DNA from: Chitinophagaceae bacterium
GTDB lineage: Bacteria; Bacteroidota; Bacteroidia; Chitinophagales; Chitinophagaceae
Direction: 5' to 3'
Length of the DNA: 64,000 bases
Assembly: GCA_017307755.1 (NCBI GenBank)
Contig: JAFKGQ010000022.1
Location: 62,001-126,000 of the forward strand
The notes beneath the pieces are model-generated. The model had not been told where the DNA came from and did not search any database. It saw only the letters and a list, made by a program, of their open reading frames with translations. A program made the position numbers and the translations under genes. Below, one piece after another: positions 47,149-54,330 of the stretch (the stretch's first letter is position 1; each line of letters begins with the position of its first letter).

Positions 47149-47515
47149 TTGAATTATAAAATTCTCCGAAGTGCCAAAGGATACCGGAGGGATCGTGTAA
47201 AAAACATTCTCTTCCCCAGTCATAGGTCCGGACAGGCGTCAGCCTGACGTCCTGGTATTTGGTTGACAGATCCAGGGCGACAAGCTCGTTCCAAAAACGC
47301 GTCACATCCTCCACTTCCATAAAGACCATTGTATTATCTATCCAATCCCGGACATAAGCATCCTGCAGATAGAACCCTAATTCCCGGGTGTTGAAGTAGG
47401 ACATATTGTACGATAAGACACTTTCCTGAAAACCCAGGTCCCTGTAAAAACGCCGCGAAAGCTCAAAGTCTTTAGCCCCGATGAACGGCCGGATCGAAAT
47501 GGCTTTATGCTCCAT
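47132..47515 (-). CDS. VOC-family (glyoxalase/bleomycin-resistance fold) protein
   Basis: 127 residues with two beta-alpha-beta-beta-beta units: FIGAKDFELSRRFYRDLGFQ, MSYFNTRELGFYLQ, then VFMEVEDVTRFWNEL and a late ECFLHDPSGILWHFGEF strand. The last supplies the usual DPxGxxxxF/H(F) signature. Small cytoplasmic dioxygenase-, glyoxalase- or binding-type protein; substrate unknown. Gene stands alone between convergent and divergent neighbours. Confidence 0.85.
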   Translation of the reverse strand: MEHKAISIRPFIGAKDFELSRRFYRDLGFQESVLSYNMSYFNTRELGFYLQDAYVRDWIDNTMVFMEVEDVTRFWNELVALDLSTKYQDVRLTPVRTYDWGRECFLHDPSGILWHFGEFYNSTAGEV

Positions 47516-47590
47516 TGTTGTTGATTGAATGTCACATAAAGGTATTTGATTTGTGTTTTTGCCGGTGTCAGTGTATCTGATTTTCGGGTG

Positions 47591-47598
47591 TAAATTTG
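47591..47598 (+). promoter_or_regulatory. Putative -7 box of the acetyltransferase gene
   Basis: TAAATTTG is an exact TAnnTTTG match, 33 bases before the GTG at 47631. No TTTG is found at standard spacing upstream. The box lies downstream of the ATG at 47553, which argues against that longer start. A second match, TATATTTG at 47620-47627, is too close to the start to be used. Confidence 0.35.
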
Positions 47599-47630
47599 TC
47601 CTGTTCGGACGGGGTTATGTATATTTGTTT

Positions 47631-48134
47631 GTGAATCATTTTACCATTACCAAAGCTGTCTTGTCTGATCTTCAAGACATTTACGTTATCATCAACGACG
47701 GCGCACAAGCCTATAAGAATATCATTCCTGCAGACCGGTACCATGAACCTTATATGCCAAAAGAGGAGCTGGAAAACCAGATCAATGACGGCGTGGAATT
47801 CTGGAAGTATATAGAAGATGACCAGATCCTGGGTGTGATGGGAATCCAGTATAAGGGTGAAGTAACGTTGATCCGTCATGCATATGTCCGGACGTCCCAA
47901 AGAAGCAAAGGCATTGGAGGGAGCTTGCTTAAACATTTATGCGGTGTGGCGACTACCCCCATTTTGATCGGTACCTGGGCTGACGCCAGTTGGGCCATCA
48001 AGTTTTACCAAAAGCATGGATTCCGCACCCTGGGGACAGCAGAGAAGAATGCGCTGCTGCGTAAGTATTGGACCATACCCCAGCGGCAGGTTGAAACCTC
48101 TGTTGTGCTGGCAAGCAGCGACTGGGCAGGCTGA
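47631..48134 (+). CDS. GNAT-family N-acetyltransferase
   Basis: 167 residues from GTG 47631, where the domain begins (VNHFTITKAVLSDLQDIYVIIND); the in-frame ATG at 47553 would add a hydrophobic stretch unlike the family. Acetyl-CoA-binding loop RSKGIGGSLLKHL and C-terminal WAIKFYQKHGFRTLG, the standard GNAT end. Acetylates a small molecule or protein N-terminus; substrate unknown. The start is uncertain. Confidence 0.82.
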   Translation: MNHFTITKAVLSDLQDIYVIINDGAQAYKNIIPADRYHEPYMPKEELENQINDGVEFWKYIEDDQILGVMGIQYKGEVTLIRHAYVRTSQRSKGIGGSLLKHLCGVATTPILIGTWADASWAIKFYQKHGFRTLGTAEKNALLRKYWTIPQRQVETSVVLASSDWAG

Positions 48135-48154
48135 GGCCGGCAACGACAACCCGA

Positions 48155-48589
48155 TCAGTTCATGAAATTCTTCGTCCTGGGGAAAGCGGCAAAGGCATCG
48201 ATCACTATTTGTGGTATAGGAGATAACAACTTTCGCCGTCTGACATCGATCCACGCGCCGTCAAGCGTCAATGTAGCGCAGGTTTTATTGTCAGACGATG
48301 TGAACTCGTGTTGTACCGTCCATCGGGAGGCGTCTTCGTTGCACTTTGCCAATCTTGCATGGAGGGTGATGGTGTCGGACAAAAGGATCTCTTTTTTAAA
48401 AACACATTCTTCCCGGAATAAGATCGGTCCGAAACCTTGCTCCTGCATTAATTTCAGGGTAAGACCCAGGCTTTCTATGATCTCTATTCGCTGTTGGGCG
48501 CCAAGGTCATAGTAGACACTATGCCGCATGTGATAATTGGGGTCAAGGTCTGCCCAGCGGATAGAGATAGTTTTGCTAAATGAGGGCAT
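48155..48589 (-). CDS. Acyl-CoA thioesterase, 4HBT hot-dog fold
   Basis: 144 residues. IRWADLDPNYHMRHSVYYDLGAQQRIEII is the 4-hydroxybenzoyl-CoA thioesterase-type active-site helix and preceding Asp; RWTVQHEFTS and ATLTLDGAWIDVRRRKL are the central strands. Cytoplasmic thioesterase or acyl-transfer helper with unknown acyl substrate. 27 bases after (on the minus strand) the small lipoprotein gene. Confidence 0.85.
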   Translation of the reverse strand: MPSFSKTISIRWADLDPNYHMRHSVYYDLGAQQRIEIIESLGLTLKLMQEQGFGPILFREECVFKKEILLSDTITLHARLAKCNEDASRWTVQHEFTSSDNKTCATLTLDGAWIDVRRRKLLSPIPQIVIDAFAAFPRTKNFMN

Positions 48590-48616
48590 ACTTTTTCCTA
48601 TAAAAATATGGTTTCT

Positions 48617-49078
48617 TTACCTCCTCGCAAAAGTATAGGAAACATTGCCTCCCGGCGTGATCACGCTTGAAAGCGTGAGCGTGTTATTGTCGATGGTCAT
48701 AAAAAACCCACTAAAGGTGGAAACCACCTGCCCGTTGGTCCCGAGCTGGAATACCGTAAAAGGCCCAAAGATACCTGTGGCTTTGAAGTCCTTTAATTCC
48801 AGGATCTGTTTGATATAATAGGATGTATCGGTGGTGATTGAATAAGCGCCTTGGGAAACAATATGGTTGTTGAGCCTGGAGACATAAGTACCATCGAAGT
48901 TGAGTTGAAGGACTACCAGGGAATCCCATGAAGGGGCCGCTACCCAATTGCCGCCCCCAATGGACGAGCGCTTTTGTACCAGTTGCCATACGCTTGCGGG
49001 AGTATTCGATGTATGGGCCTTTTTGCAGGCAAATAAGGCCAGGATAAAGATAATGACGGAATATGACAAGGGTTTCAT
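48617..49078 (-). CDS. Small lipoprotein, lipocalin-like
   Basis: 153 residues; lipobox LFAC (Cys18) then KKAHTSN. The remainder is all-beta in appearance: SVWQLVQKRSS at the start, LQLNFDGTYVSRL, GAYSITTDTSYY, and a final NTLTLSSVI and VSYTFARR. This is the pattern of the small lipocalin-like lipoproteins common in Bacteroidetes. No ligand is suggested. On the minus strand, upstream of the thioesterase gene and possibly co-transcribed. Confidence 0.65.
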   Translation of the reverse strand: MKPLSYSVIIFILALFACKKAHTSNTPASVWQLVQKRSSIGGGNWVAAPSWDSLVVLQLNFDGTYVSRLNNHIVSQGAYSITTDTSYYIKQILELKDFKATGIFGPFTVFQLGTNGQVVSTFSGFFMTIDNNTLTLSSVITPGGNVSYTFARR

Positions 49079-49362
49079 GTTAGCGGTTTATCCCATTTGA
49101 CCGACAATTCCACCGGACCGTTGCATTGGTGATCTTTTTTACCAGTCCGGTCATTTCCGTCGCGTAAGTGTATTTATCTACAAAAAAACCCCGTAGACCG
49201 GGGCTCCTACTAAACGAAGGCCTTAAACCTAAACCTTATCCTAACGTAACGAATTTACCTTATTTGGATCAAAAAATATTGGCTTTGCTATTTTTTTCCA
49301 GAGAAGAGCCGCCCCAGGTTCGTGGAATGATTATTGAGGCTAATTCAGTTTTAAAATTCAAC
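49079..49362. other. Non-coding stretch between divergent genes
   Basis: This 284-base region holds an inverted repeat (ACCGGAC at 49112-49118 and GTCCGGT at 49145-49151) and the minus-strand terminator described separately. It is AT-rich from about 49250. An open plus frame starting at 49168 crosses the terminator hairpin and is not convincing as protein. No other feature recognised. Confidence 0.5.
49182..49203 (-). terminator. Intrinsic terminator on the minus strand with no visible gene upstream
   Basis: Read on the minus strand: CCCCG, five-base loop, CGGGG, then seven T. Transcripts ending here must come from 49204 rightward on the minus strand, but no minus-strand coding frame is evident there; the next gene is on the plus strand. 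It may end a small RNA of the region 49204-49360. Confidence 0.6.
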
Positions 49363-49626
49363 ATGGAAAACTATCTGAGCGAACTTTCTGCTCATGCTCT
49401 CCGGAAACTTCTCATAAAGGAGGTCGAGAAATTTATCAAATGTCTGGATAGTGGCAATGTTGATGAATTGCAACTAATGAAAGCCCATTTGAAAGATATT
49501 TATAGCGTGTTGTCGGAGAAGGAGCGTCAGGAAATGGCTCCCATCTTATGGGGAAAAAATTCCACAGAATTCCCTGAAATCTTACAAGAGCTAAATTTAA
49601 TTCCACCGGGTGCTGAAAAAAAATGA
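49363..49626 (+). CDS. Small hypothetical helical protein
   Basis: 87 residues from ATG 49363 (MENYLSELSAHALRKLL). In-frame ATGs at 49327 and 49168 would extend it, but the sequence there is weakly protein-like. Predicted mostly helical (LIKEVEKFIKCLDSGNVDEL, LKDIYSVLSEKERQEMAPIL) with a Pro-rich end. AT-rich compared with its neighbours, which suggests recent acquisition. I do not recognise the family. It lies just upstream of the arsenic operon but has no evident connection with it. Confidence 0.5.
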   Translation: MENYLSELSAHALRKLLIKEVEKFIKCLDSGNVDELQLMKAHLKDIYSVLSEKERQEMAPILWGKNSTEFPEILQELNLIPPGAEKK

Positions 49627-49653
49627 AACCGGCTTTTCTCTTTTTAAGTATTT

Positions 49654-49669
49654 ATCGTAATATTGCAAT
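49654..49669. promoter_or_regulatory. Putative ArsR operator 1
   Basis: ATCGTAATATTGCAAT, an imperfect palindrome, 14 bases before the arsR start. It matches the operator at 50035-50050 in its first ten bases and 13 of 16 positions overall. Position and similarity suggest autorepression by ArsR. Confidence 0.6.
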
Positions 49670-49683
49670 CAAACGATAGATTG

Positions 49684-50016
49684 ATGGGTCTTACCAAATC
49701 CGAAATATTCTCAGACAGACAGAACAAACTGGCGGGCATGCTGAAGGCCCTTGCGCACCCTGCCCGGATCGCCATCATACAGCACCTGATCAAGACCAAT
49801 GCCTGTATTTGCGGCGACCTGGTGGACGAGCTTGGTTTGGCGCAGCCGACGATCTCACAGCATCTGAAAGAATTAAAGAATGCCGGGCTTATCCAGGGGA
49901 CCATCGAAGGTACCAGCGTTTGCTATTGTATCGAACCCAAAGCATGGGCAAACTATCAAAAGGAGATAGGAGCTCTGTTCGCTGCCTACAAGGGCGGGAG
50001 CAATTGCTGCGGGTAA
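49684..50016 (+). CDS. arsR: ArsR-family metalloregulatory repressor
   Basis: 110 residues from ATG 49684 (a TTG seven codons earlier overlaps the operator region). Winged helix-turn-helix: LKALAHPARIAIIQHLI, DLVDELGLAQPTISQHLKELKNAGLIQG. Cysteines in NACICGDLV lie in the helix that carries the CxC arsenite-binding pair of classical ArsR, and more are found in CYCIEPK and the terminal NCCG. Should repress the arsC-arsM-aquaporin genes and release DNA when arsenite binds. Two matching operator-like palindromes flank it. Confidence 0.9.
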   Translation: MGLTKSEIFSDRQNKLAGMLKALAHPARIAIIQHLIKTNACICGDLVDELGLAQPTISQHLKELKNAGLIQGTIEGTSVCYCIEPKAWANYQKEIGALFAAYKGGSNCCG

Positions 50017-50034
50017 ATTTTTTTGCTCTTATTC

Positions 50035-50050
50035 ATCGTAATATCACGAT
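50035..50050. promoter_or_regulatory. Putative ArsR operator 2
   Basis: ATCGTAATATCACGAT: ATCGT and ACGAT form a 5-base inverted repeat around AATATC. Same core as operator 1. It sits 15 bases before arsC, allowing separate control of the structural genes. Confidence 0.6.
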
Positions 50051-50065
50051 ATAAAAATTAAATAA

Positions 50066-50503
50066 ATGTCCCCAAAAAAACGCAGCGTCCTTTTTGTCTG
50101 CATCCACAATTCCGCCCGTAGCCAGATGGCTGAGGCCTTCCTTAGAAAACACGGCGGCGACCTCTTTGAAGCCGAAAGCGCCGGTCTTGAACCAGGCAAG
50201 CTAAATCCTAATGTAGTAGCCGTCATGCAGGAAACAGGCATCGACCTCTCAGGAAAACCTACGCAGGCTGTTCTCGACCTGTTCCAGCAGGGAAGGACAT
50301 ATGATGCCGTGATAACCGTCTGTGACAAAGAAGCTGCCGAGCAGTGCCCTGTATTCCCCGGCAATGTCAAACGCATAGCCTGGTCATTTAAAGATCCCTC
50401 CGGGTTTAAAGGTACCCGGGAGGAAATTCTTGAGCAGACCCGGAAGGTCAGGGATGAGATCGAGCAGACCATAAAAGAATTTATCCAGGAGGAAATATTA
50501 TGA
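50066..50503 (+). CDS. arsC: Arsenate reductase, thioredoxin-coupled (LMW-PTP-like)
   Basis: 145 residues. P-loop VCIHNSARSQMAEA with nucleophile Cys12, and the second and third redox cysteines at Cys86 (VCDKEAAEQ) and Cys94 (CPVFPG), the arrangement of thioredoxin-dependent ArsC. Reduces arsenate to arsenite in the cytoplasm. Its stop overlaps the arsM start by 4 bases (ATGA). Confidence 0.95.
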   Translation: MSPKKRSVLFVCIHNSARSQMAEAFLRKHGGDLFEAESAGLEPGKLNPNVVAVMQETGIDLSGKPTQAVLDLFQQGRTYDAVITVCDKEAAEQCPVFPGNVKRIAWSFKDPSGFKGTREEILEQTRKVRDEIEQTIKEFIQEEIL

Positions 50504-51327
50504 CAACAAATGAAAATCTGAAAGATCTCGTCCGTCAGAAGTACGACGAGATCGCGCTCCAGTCCAAAGAAACCAACCAGACGTCCTGCTGTGGTTCCGG
50601 CTGCTGTACTACGGAGGTTTATAACATCATGAGTGATGACTACAGCACGCTGGAAGGTTATAATCCTGACGCTGATCTGGGCCTTGGCTGCGGCTTGCCC
50701 ACCCAATTCGCAAATATAAAAAAAGGGGACATCGTCATCGACCTTGGTTCAGGGGCGGGTAACGACTGTTTTATAGCCCGTGCCGAGACTGGGGCAACGG
50801 GCAAGGTGATCGGTGTTGACTTTACTCCTGCCATGATCAGTAAAGCGCGTATAAATGCTGAAAAACTGGGTTTTAACAATGTCGAGTTCAGACAAGGGGA
50901 CATCGAAGACATGCCGCTCACCAGCGACCAGGCGGATGTAGTCGTAAGCAATTGTGTATTAAATCTTGTACCCAATAAGCATAAAGTGTTCAGCGAAATA
51001 TTCCGGGTACTGAAGCCGGGTGGTCATTTTTCCATTTCTGATATTGTATTGAATGGGGAACTGCCTGGCAAATGGAAAGAAGTAGCGGAACTTTACGCCG
51101 GCTGTGTTTCAGGTGCGATACAAAGACAGGAATACTTATCCATTATTGAAGACGCCGGCTTTGTGAACATACAGATACAAAAGGAAAAGAAGATCATATT
51201 GCCCGATGATATACTCGGCAATTATCTTAGTCCGGAAGAAGTACACGCTTATAAGGCGGACGACAGCCGTATCGAAAGCATTACCGTATATGCAGAAAAG
51301 GCAGCTGATGAAAAAGCCGGTAGCTGA
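50500..51327 (+). CDS. arsM: Arsenite S-adenosylmethionine methyltransferase
   Basis: 275 residues. N-terminal CCGSGCC cysteine cluster (Cys30, 31, 35, 36), then a class I methyltransferase fold with VIDLGSGAGNDCF as the SAM-binding motif, GVDFTPAMISKA, and VVSNCVLNLVPNK. The Cys in SNCV and the later ELYAGCVSGA correspond to the arsenic-binding cysteines of bacterial ArsM. Methylates arsenite to less toxic or volatile species. Coupled to arsC, and overlaps the aquaporin start by 20 bases. Confidence 0.93.
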   Translation: MTTNENLKDLVRQKYDEIALQSKETNQTSCCGSGCCTTEVYNIMSDDYSTLEGYNPDADLGLGCGLPTQFANIKKGDIVIDLGSGAGNDCFIARAETGATGKVIGVDFTPAMISKARINAEKLGFNNVEFRQGDIEDMPLTSDQADVVVSNCVLNLVPNKHKVFSEIFRVLKPGGHFSISDIVLNGELPGKWKEVAELYAGCVSGAIQRQEYLSIIEDAGFVNIQIQKEKKIILPDDILGNYLSPEEVHAYKADDSRIESITVYAEKAADEKAGS

Positions 51328-51952
51328 ATTCGTCGGCACTTTTGCGCTGGTATTTTGTGGTACAGGTGCGATCATCATCGATCAGGAAACCCATGGGGCC
51401 GTCACGCATGTGGGCGTTGCCATGACCTTTGGGCTGATAGTGATGTGCATGATCTATGCGCTGGGCAATATCTCCGGCGCTCATCTGAACCCGGCCGTAA
51501 GTATTGCTTTTGTTGTAGCCAAAAGACTCCCTGTGAGACAGCTGTTGCCTTACGTGATCAGCCAACTGGCAGGCGCCGTAGCCGCCAGCCTGGTGTTAAA
51601 AGGGCTGTTCCCTACGAATGTTTTGCTGGGCGCCACTCTGCCCGCCGGGAGCGCCCGGCAATCATTTATACTGGAGCTGTTGCTGACCTTATTTCTTATG
51701 CTGGTGGTTATTCATGTAGCCACAGGCAGCAAGGAGCAGGGCATGTTTGCCGGGTTGGCTGTCGGGTCTGTGGTATTGCTGGAAGCGATGTTCGCCGGCC
51801 CCATTTGCGGCGCCTCCATGAATCCGGCACGGTCATTCGCACCTGCCATCGTATCAGGCCATTTTGAAAACCTTTGGGTCTACCTGGTTGCTACGCCCGT
51901 TGGTGCGGTGACGGCAATACCCATCTGGAAATATCTAGGCCATAAGTCCTGA
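51308..51952 (+). CDS. Aquaporin / glycerol-facilitator-like channel in the ars operon
   Basis: 214 residues from ATG 51308 (MKKPVAEFVGTFALVFCGTG), which overlaps the arsM end by 20 bases. Six hydrophobic segments and both NPA boxes: SGAHLNPAVSIA and CGASMNPARSFAP. Members of this family encoded in arsenic operons (AqpS of Sinorhizobium) let arsenite flow out down its gradient. Since no ArsB or Acr3 gene is seen here, this channel may be the export route; that is inferred from context. Confidence 0.9.
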   Translation: MKKPVAEFVGTFALVFCGTGAIIIDQETHGAVTHVGVAMTFGLIVMCMIYALGNISGAHLNPAVSIAFVVAKRLPVRQLLPYVISQLAGAVAASLVLKGLFPTNVLLGATLPAGSARQSFILELLLTLFLMLVVIHVATGSKEQGMFAGLAVGSVVLLEAMFAGPICGASMNPARSFAPAIVSGHFENLWVYLVATPVGAVTAIPIWKYLGHKS

Positions 51953-51965
51953 CGGGTCGTTAGAT

Positions 51966-52826
51966 TTACTTTTTAGAATTTGTGTGTTCCAGCGCCGTCT
52001 TTAAACCCATGGCTATTTTCCCGGGATCACCTACTCCCCAGAAATGCAGCATGAACAGACGCGGTTCATCATACAGCATGTGATTGTGAATGGCAGTAAC
52101 ATTGATGCCGTGTTCTACCAATGCTTTTACCACGGGGTTCACCTCGTCGGCCAGCAGCACAAAGTCACCCGTCGTACCGGCCTTGCCTCCTTCCATCTCT
52201 AAATTGATACCCGTAGCCATACCCATGGCCGGAGGCATCTCCATTCCACTCTCCATTAGTTTCTCGTTGCGGGGAAAACTATAGGATATTACAGCTCCTG
52301 TCTTTTTCCCTTTTGTACCCAGGATAGCTTCTACTGCCGACCAATCCACCGTACCGGCAGCGGGTGCAGGCGCCGGCCCCAGGGGTGTGCCTGTCAGGGC
52401 AAAGACGGATTTTATTTCTTCGGCCAGCTTTATGGCATCACCGCTGCCGGAGAAATGAAGGAATTTTATAGCCGGTTTTTCATTTACCAGGTGATTGTGA
52501 ATAGCCGTTATACCCAGCCCCAGACTTACCAGTTTTGCTACAACTGCCGGCTCTTCCGTATCTAACATGACAAAGTCTCCCATCATCATAGCGTTCTGAC
52601 CCATCTTGTGGATGGCGACCCAGGAAGTAAGGGCCAACCCCGGGGCCACCGGGAAACCATCGACGGTGACCTTGAGGTCAGACCTGGGAAAGGTGACCCG
52701 GAAAACATTTCCCTGTACGACGCCTTTTTTGCCAAAAGCCTTTTCCAGGGCTATTGAATCGACTTGTGCGCGAACCTGAGATACAAACAATACAAACAGA
52801 ATACAGCATGCTGACCTTGCTTTCAT
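51966..52826 (-). CDS. Secreted DUF1259 (LppY/LpqO-like) protein, duplicated domain
   Basis: 286 residues with a signal peptide (ILFVLFVSQVRAQ). Two DUF1259 repeats of about 125 residues: first with LGITAIHNHLVNEKPAIKFLHFSGSGD, second with INVTAIHNHMLYDEPRLFMLHFWGVGD. The TAIHNHxxxxxPxxxxLHFxGxGD signature is nearly identical in both. The His-rich motif could bind metal. 11 bases downstream of chrA on the same strand, so probably the second gene of a chrA operon. Biochemical role unknown. Confidence 0.82.
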   Translation of the reverse strand: MKARSACCILFVLFVSQVRAQVDSIALEKAFGKKGVVQGNVFRVTFPRSDLKVTVDGFPVAPGLALTSWVAIHKMGQNAMMMGDFVMLDTEEPAVVAKLVSLGLGITAIHNHLVNEKPAIKFLHFSGSGDAIKLAEEIKSVFALTGTPLGPAPAPAAGTVDWSAVEAILGTKGKKTGAVISYSFPRNEKLMESGMEMPPAMGMATGINLEMEGGKAGTTGDFVLLADEVNPVVKALVEHGINVTAIHNHMLYDEPRLFMLHFWGVGDPGKIAMGLKTALEHTNSKK

Positions 52827-52837
52827 ATGTGGTGGTT

Positions 52838-54013
52838 TTAATAAACGATCATTTTCAGGACAAGACCGATGGTTGCGGCTATCAGGATGATAAAGGGTTC
52901 TTTTAGTTTTTTGACATATATCAATACAAGACAGCTGGCTATCGCCAATAATCCGGTGGGCCAGTCATAGACGCTGCGCAAAGCCATAATGACAACAGCG
53001 CCTGTAAGCGACCCGATGACGGCGGCTGTAATTCCATCCACAAAGGCCTTGATGGATGCATTCCCGGCGATCCGTTTGAAATGGGGGGCAGGGATGACCG
53101 TAAATAAATAGCATGGCAAAAATGTGGCCAGGGAGGCTACTGCCGCGCCGGGAAAGCCTGCGACCAGATAGCCTATAAAACCCACGGTGATCACAACAGG
53201 GCCGGGTGTGATCATAGCCACCGCCACCGCATCCAGGAACTCGGTTTCACTTAACCAGTGGTAACCTTCTACTACCCCTCCATGGAGGAATGGTACGATG
53301 GCCAGCCCACTGCCAAAAACAAAGGCTCCCGCCTTAAAAAAGAACCATCCGATCTTTTCCAGGACTCCTGGCTTAGTATCCCAAAAACCAATCCCCAACA
53401 GGAACAACGAAGGAAAAGAAGATCCGGTTGTCCGCAGCCATTTGGGCGGGGCTTTGACAAACATATAGATCAATCCGGCTCCTACCAGCCACCACAAAGG
53501 CTCCGTACGGGTGATGACCGTGATGATCGCCCCGGCGAGATAGGCTATCCAAAGCATCCAATGCTGCCGGATTGGCGCCAACCCTGGTTTGCTGATGGAT
53601 TTTATGGCCAGTTTATAACAGCTGACGGCTATGATACCCGTGACAGCAGCCCCGACACCATAAAAGACCGCCCGCATCCAGGGCATACCTCCAAACAGCC
53701 GGTAGGCCATTCCCAGCAATACTACCATCAGGAAGGAGGGCAGGACGAAGGCTACTCCGGCAATGGCAGCTCCCCGGTAACGATAGTGTACGAATCCCAG
53801 GTAGATGCTGAGTTGGGCGGCCAGGGGGCCGGGCGCCAACTGGGCAAGGGCAAGCCCTTCCTTGTATTCATTTTCTGTCATCCACCCGCGCTGTTCGACC
53901 AGGTCCCGGTGCATATAACCCACCAGAGCGACAGGTCCGCCAAAACCGACGGTACCCAGTTTCAGGAAATAGAAGCACAGTTGCCGTAAGGTGTAGACAG
54001 GGGAGCTGGTCAT
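52838..54013 (-). CDS. chrA: Chromate transporter, CHR family
   Basis: 391 residues from ATG 54013. Bidomain CHR protein of the usual long type: the first half has LKLGTVGFGGPVALVGYMHRDLVE and LAQLAPGPLAAQLSIYLG, the second half has FFKAGAFVFGSGLAIVPFL and VAVAMITPGPVVITVGFIGYL, with about ten hydrophobic segments in all. The FGGP and PGP motifs in each half are CHR signatures. Exports chromate from the cytoplasm. A ChrB-domain regulator is encoded 1.6 kb away at 55624-56463. Confidence 0.93.
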   Translation of the reverse strand: MTSSPVYTLRQLCFYFLKLGTVGFGGPVALVGYMHRDLVEQRGWMTENEYKEGLALAQLAPGPLAAQLSIYLGFVHYRYRGAAIAGVAFVLPSFLMVVLLGMAYRLFGGMPWMRAVFYGVGAAVTGIIAVSCYKLAIKSISKPGLAPIRQHWMLWIAYLAGAIITVITRTEPLWWLVGAGLIYMFVKAPPKWLRTTGSSFPSLFLLGIGFWDTKPGVLEKIGWFFFKAGAFVFGSGLAIVPFLHGGVVEGYHWLSETEFLDAVAVAMITPGPVVITVGFIGYLVAGFPGAAVASLATFLPCYLFTVIPAPHFKRIAGNASIKAFVDGITAAVIGSLTGAVVIMALRSVYDWPTGLLAIASCLVLIYVKKLKEPFIILIAATIGLVLKMIVY

Positions 54014-54330
54014 GATTGATGTCCTTTGGAACCGCAATGCTACACCTCTGGCAAATAAAGAAATAGAACAGAAATGACCCTCTTGTATAAAAGTTACTTT
54101 TCTACTGCTTTTTACCTCAAAAACTCCGGCTCACCATAATGCCATATTCTGCTATCTTTGTCAGGATGAGCCGTCTGAGTGCGCTGATACCTCCGAGGAC
54201 GAAGATGACGGCTACTTCGCCATTATAGCACCTCCTCCCGAAGCCTGATCATTGGTTTTCTCATTATTTGTATAGCATTCCCGGGAATCCCGACGGCAGT
54301 GCTGTAATATTTATCTATAAAACTTTTTAT
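54014..54330. other. 317-base gap between chrA and the CorC-type gene
   Basis: The gap separates divergent genes. At 54161-54248 it has a nested pairing, TCAGG/CCTGA outside (54161-54165, 54244-54248) and GCCGTC/GACGGC inside (54170-54175, 54207-54212). Short open frames lie in several frames on both strands over the same interval, but none has a good start. It may be a structured leader of the plus-strand gene or the remnant of a small gene. I could not match it to a riboswitch class that I know. Confidence 0.4.

Noticed and set aside
54141..54250. Known metal riboswitch (M-box or yybP-ykoY)
   Set aside because: The conserved core sequences of these classes could not be aligned to the segment, so no class is assigned.
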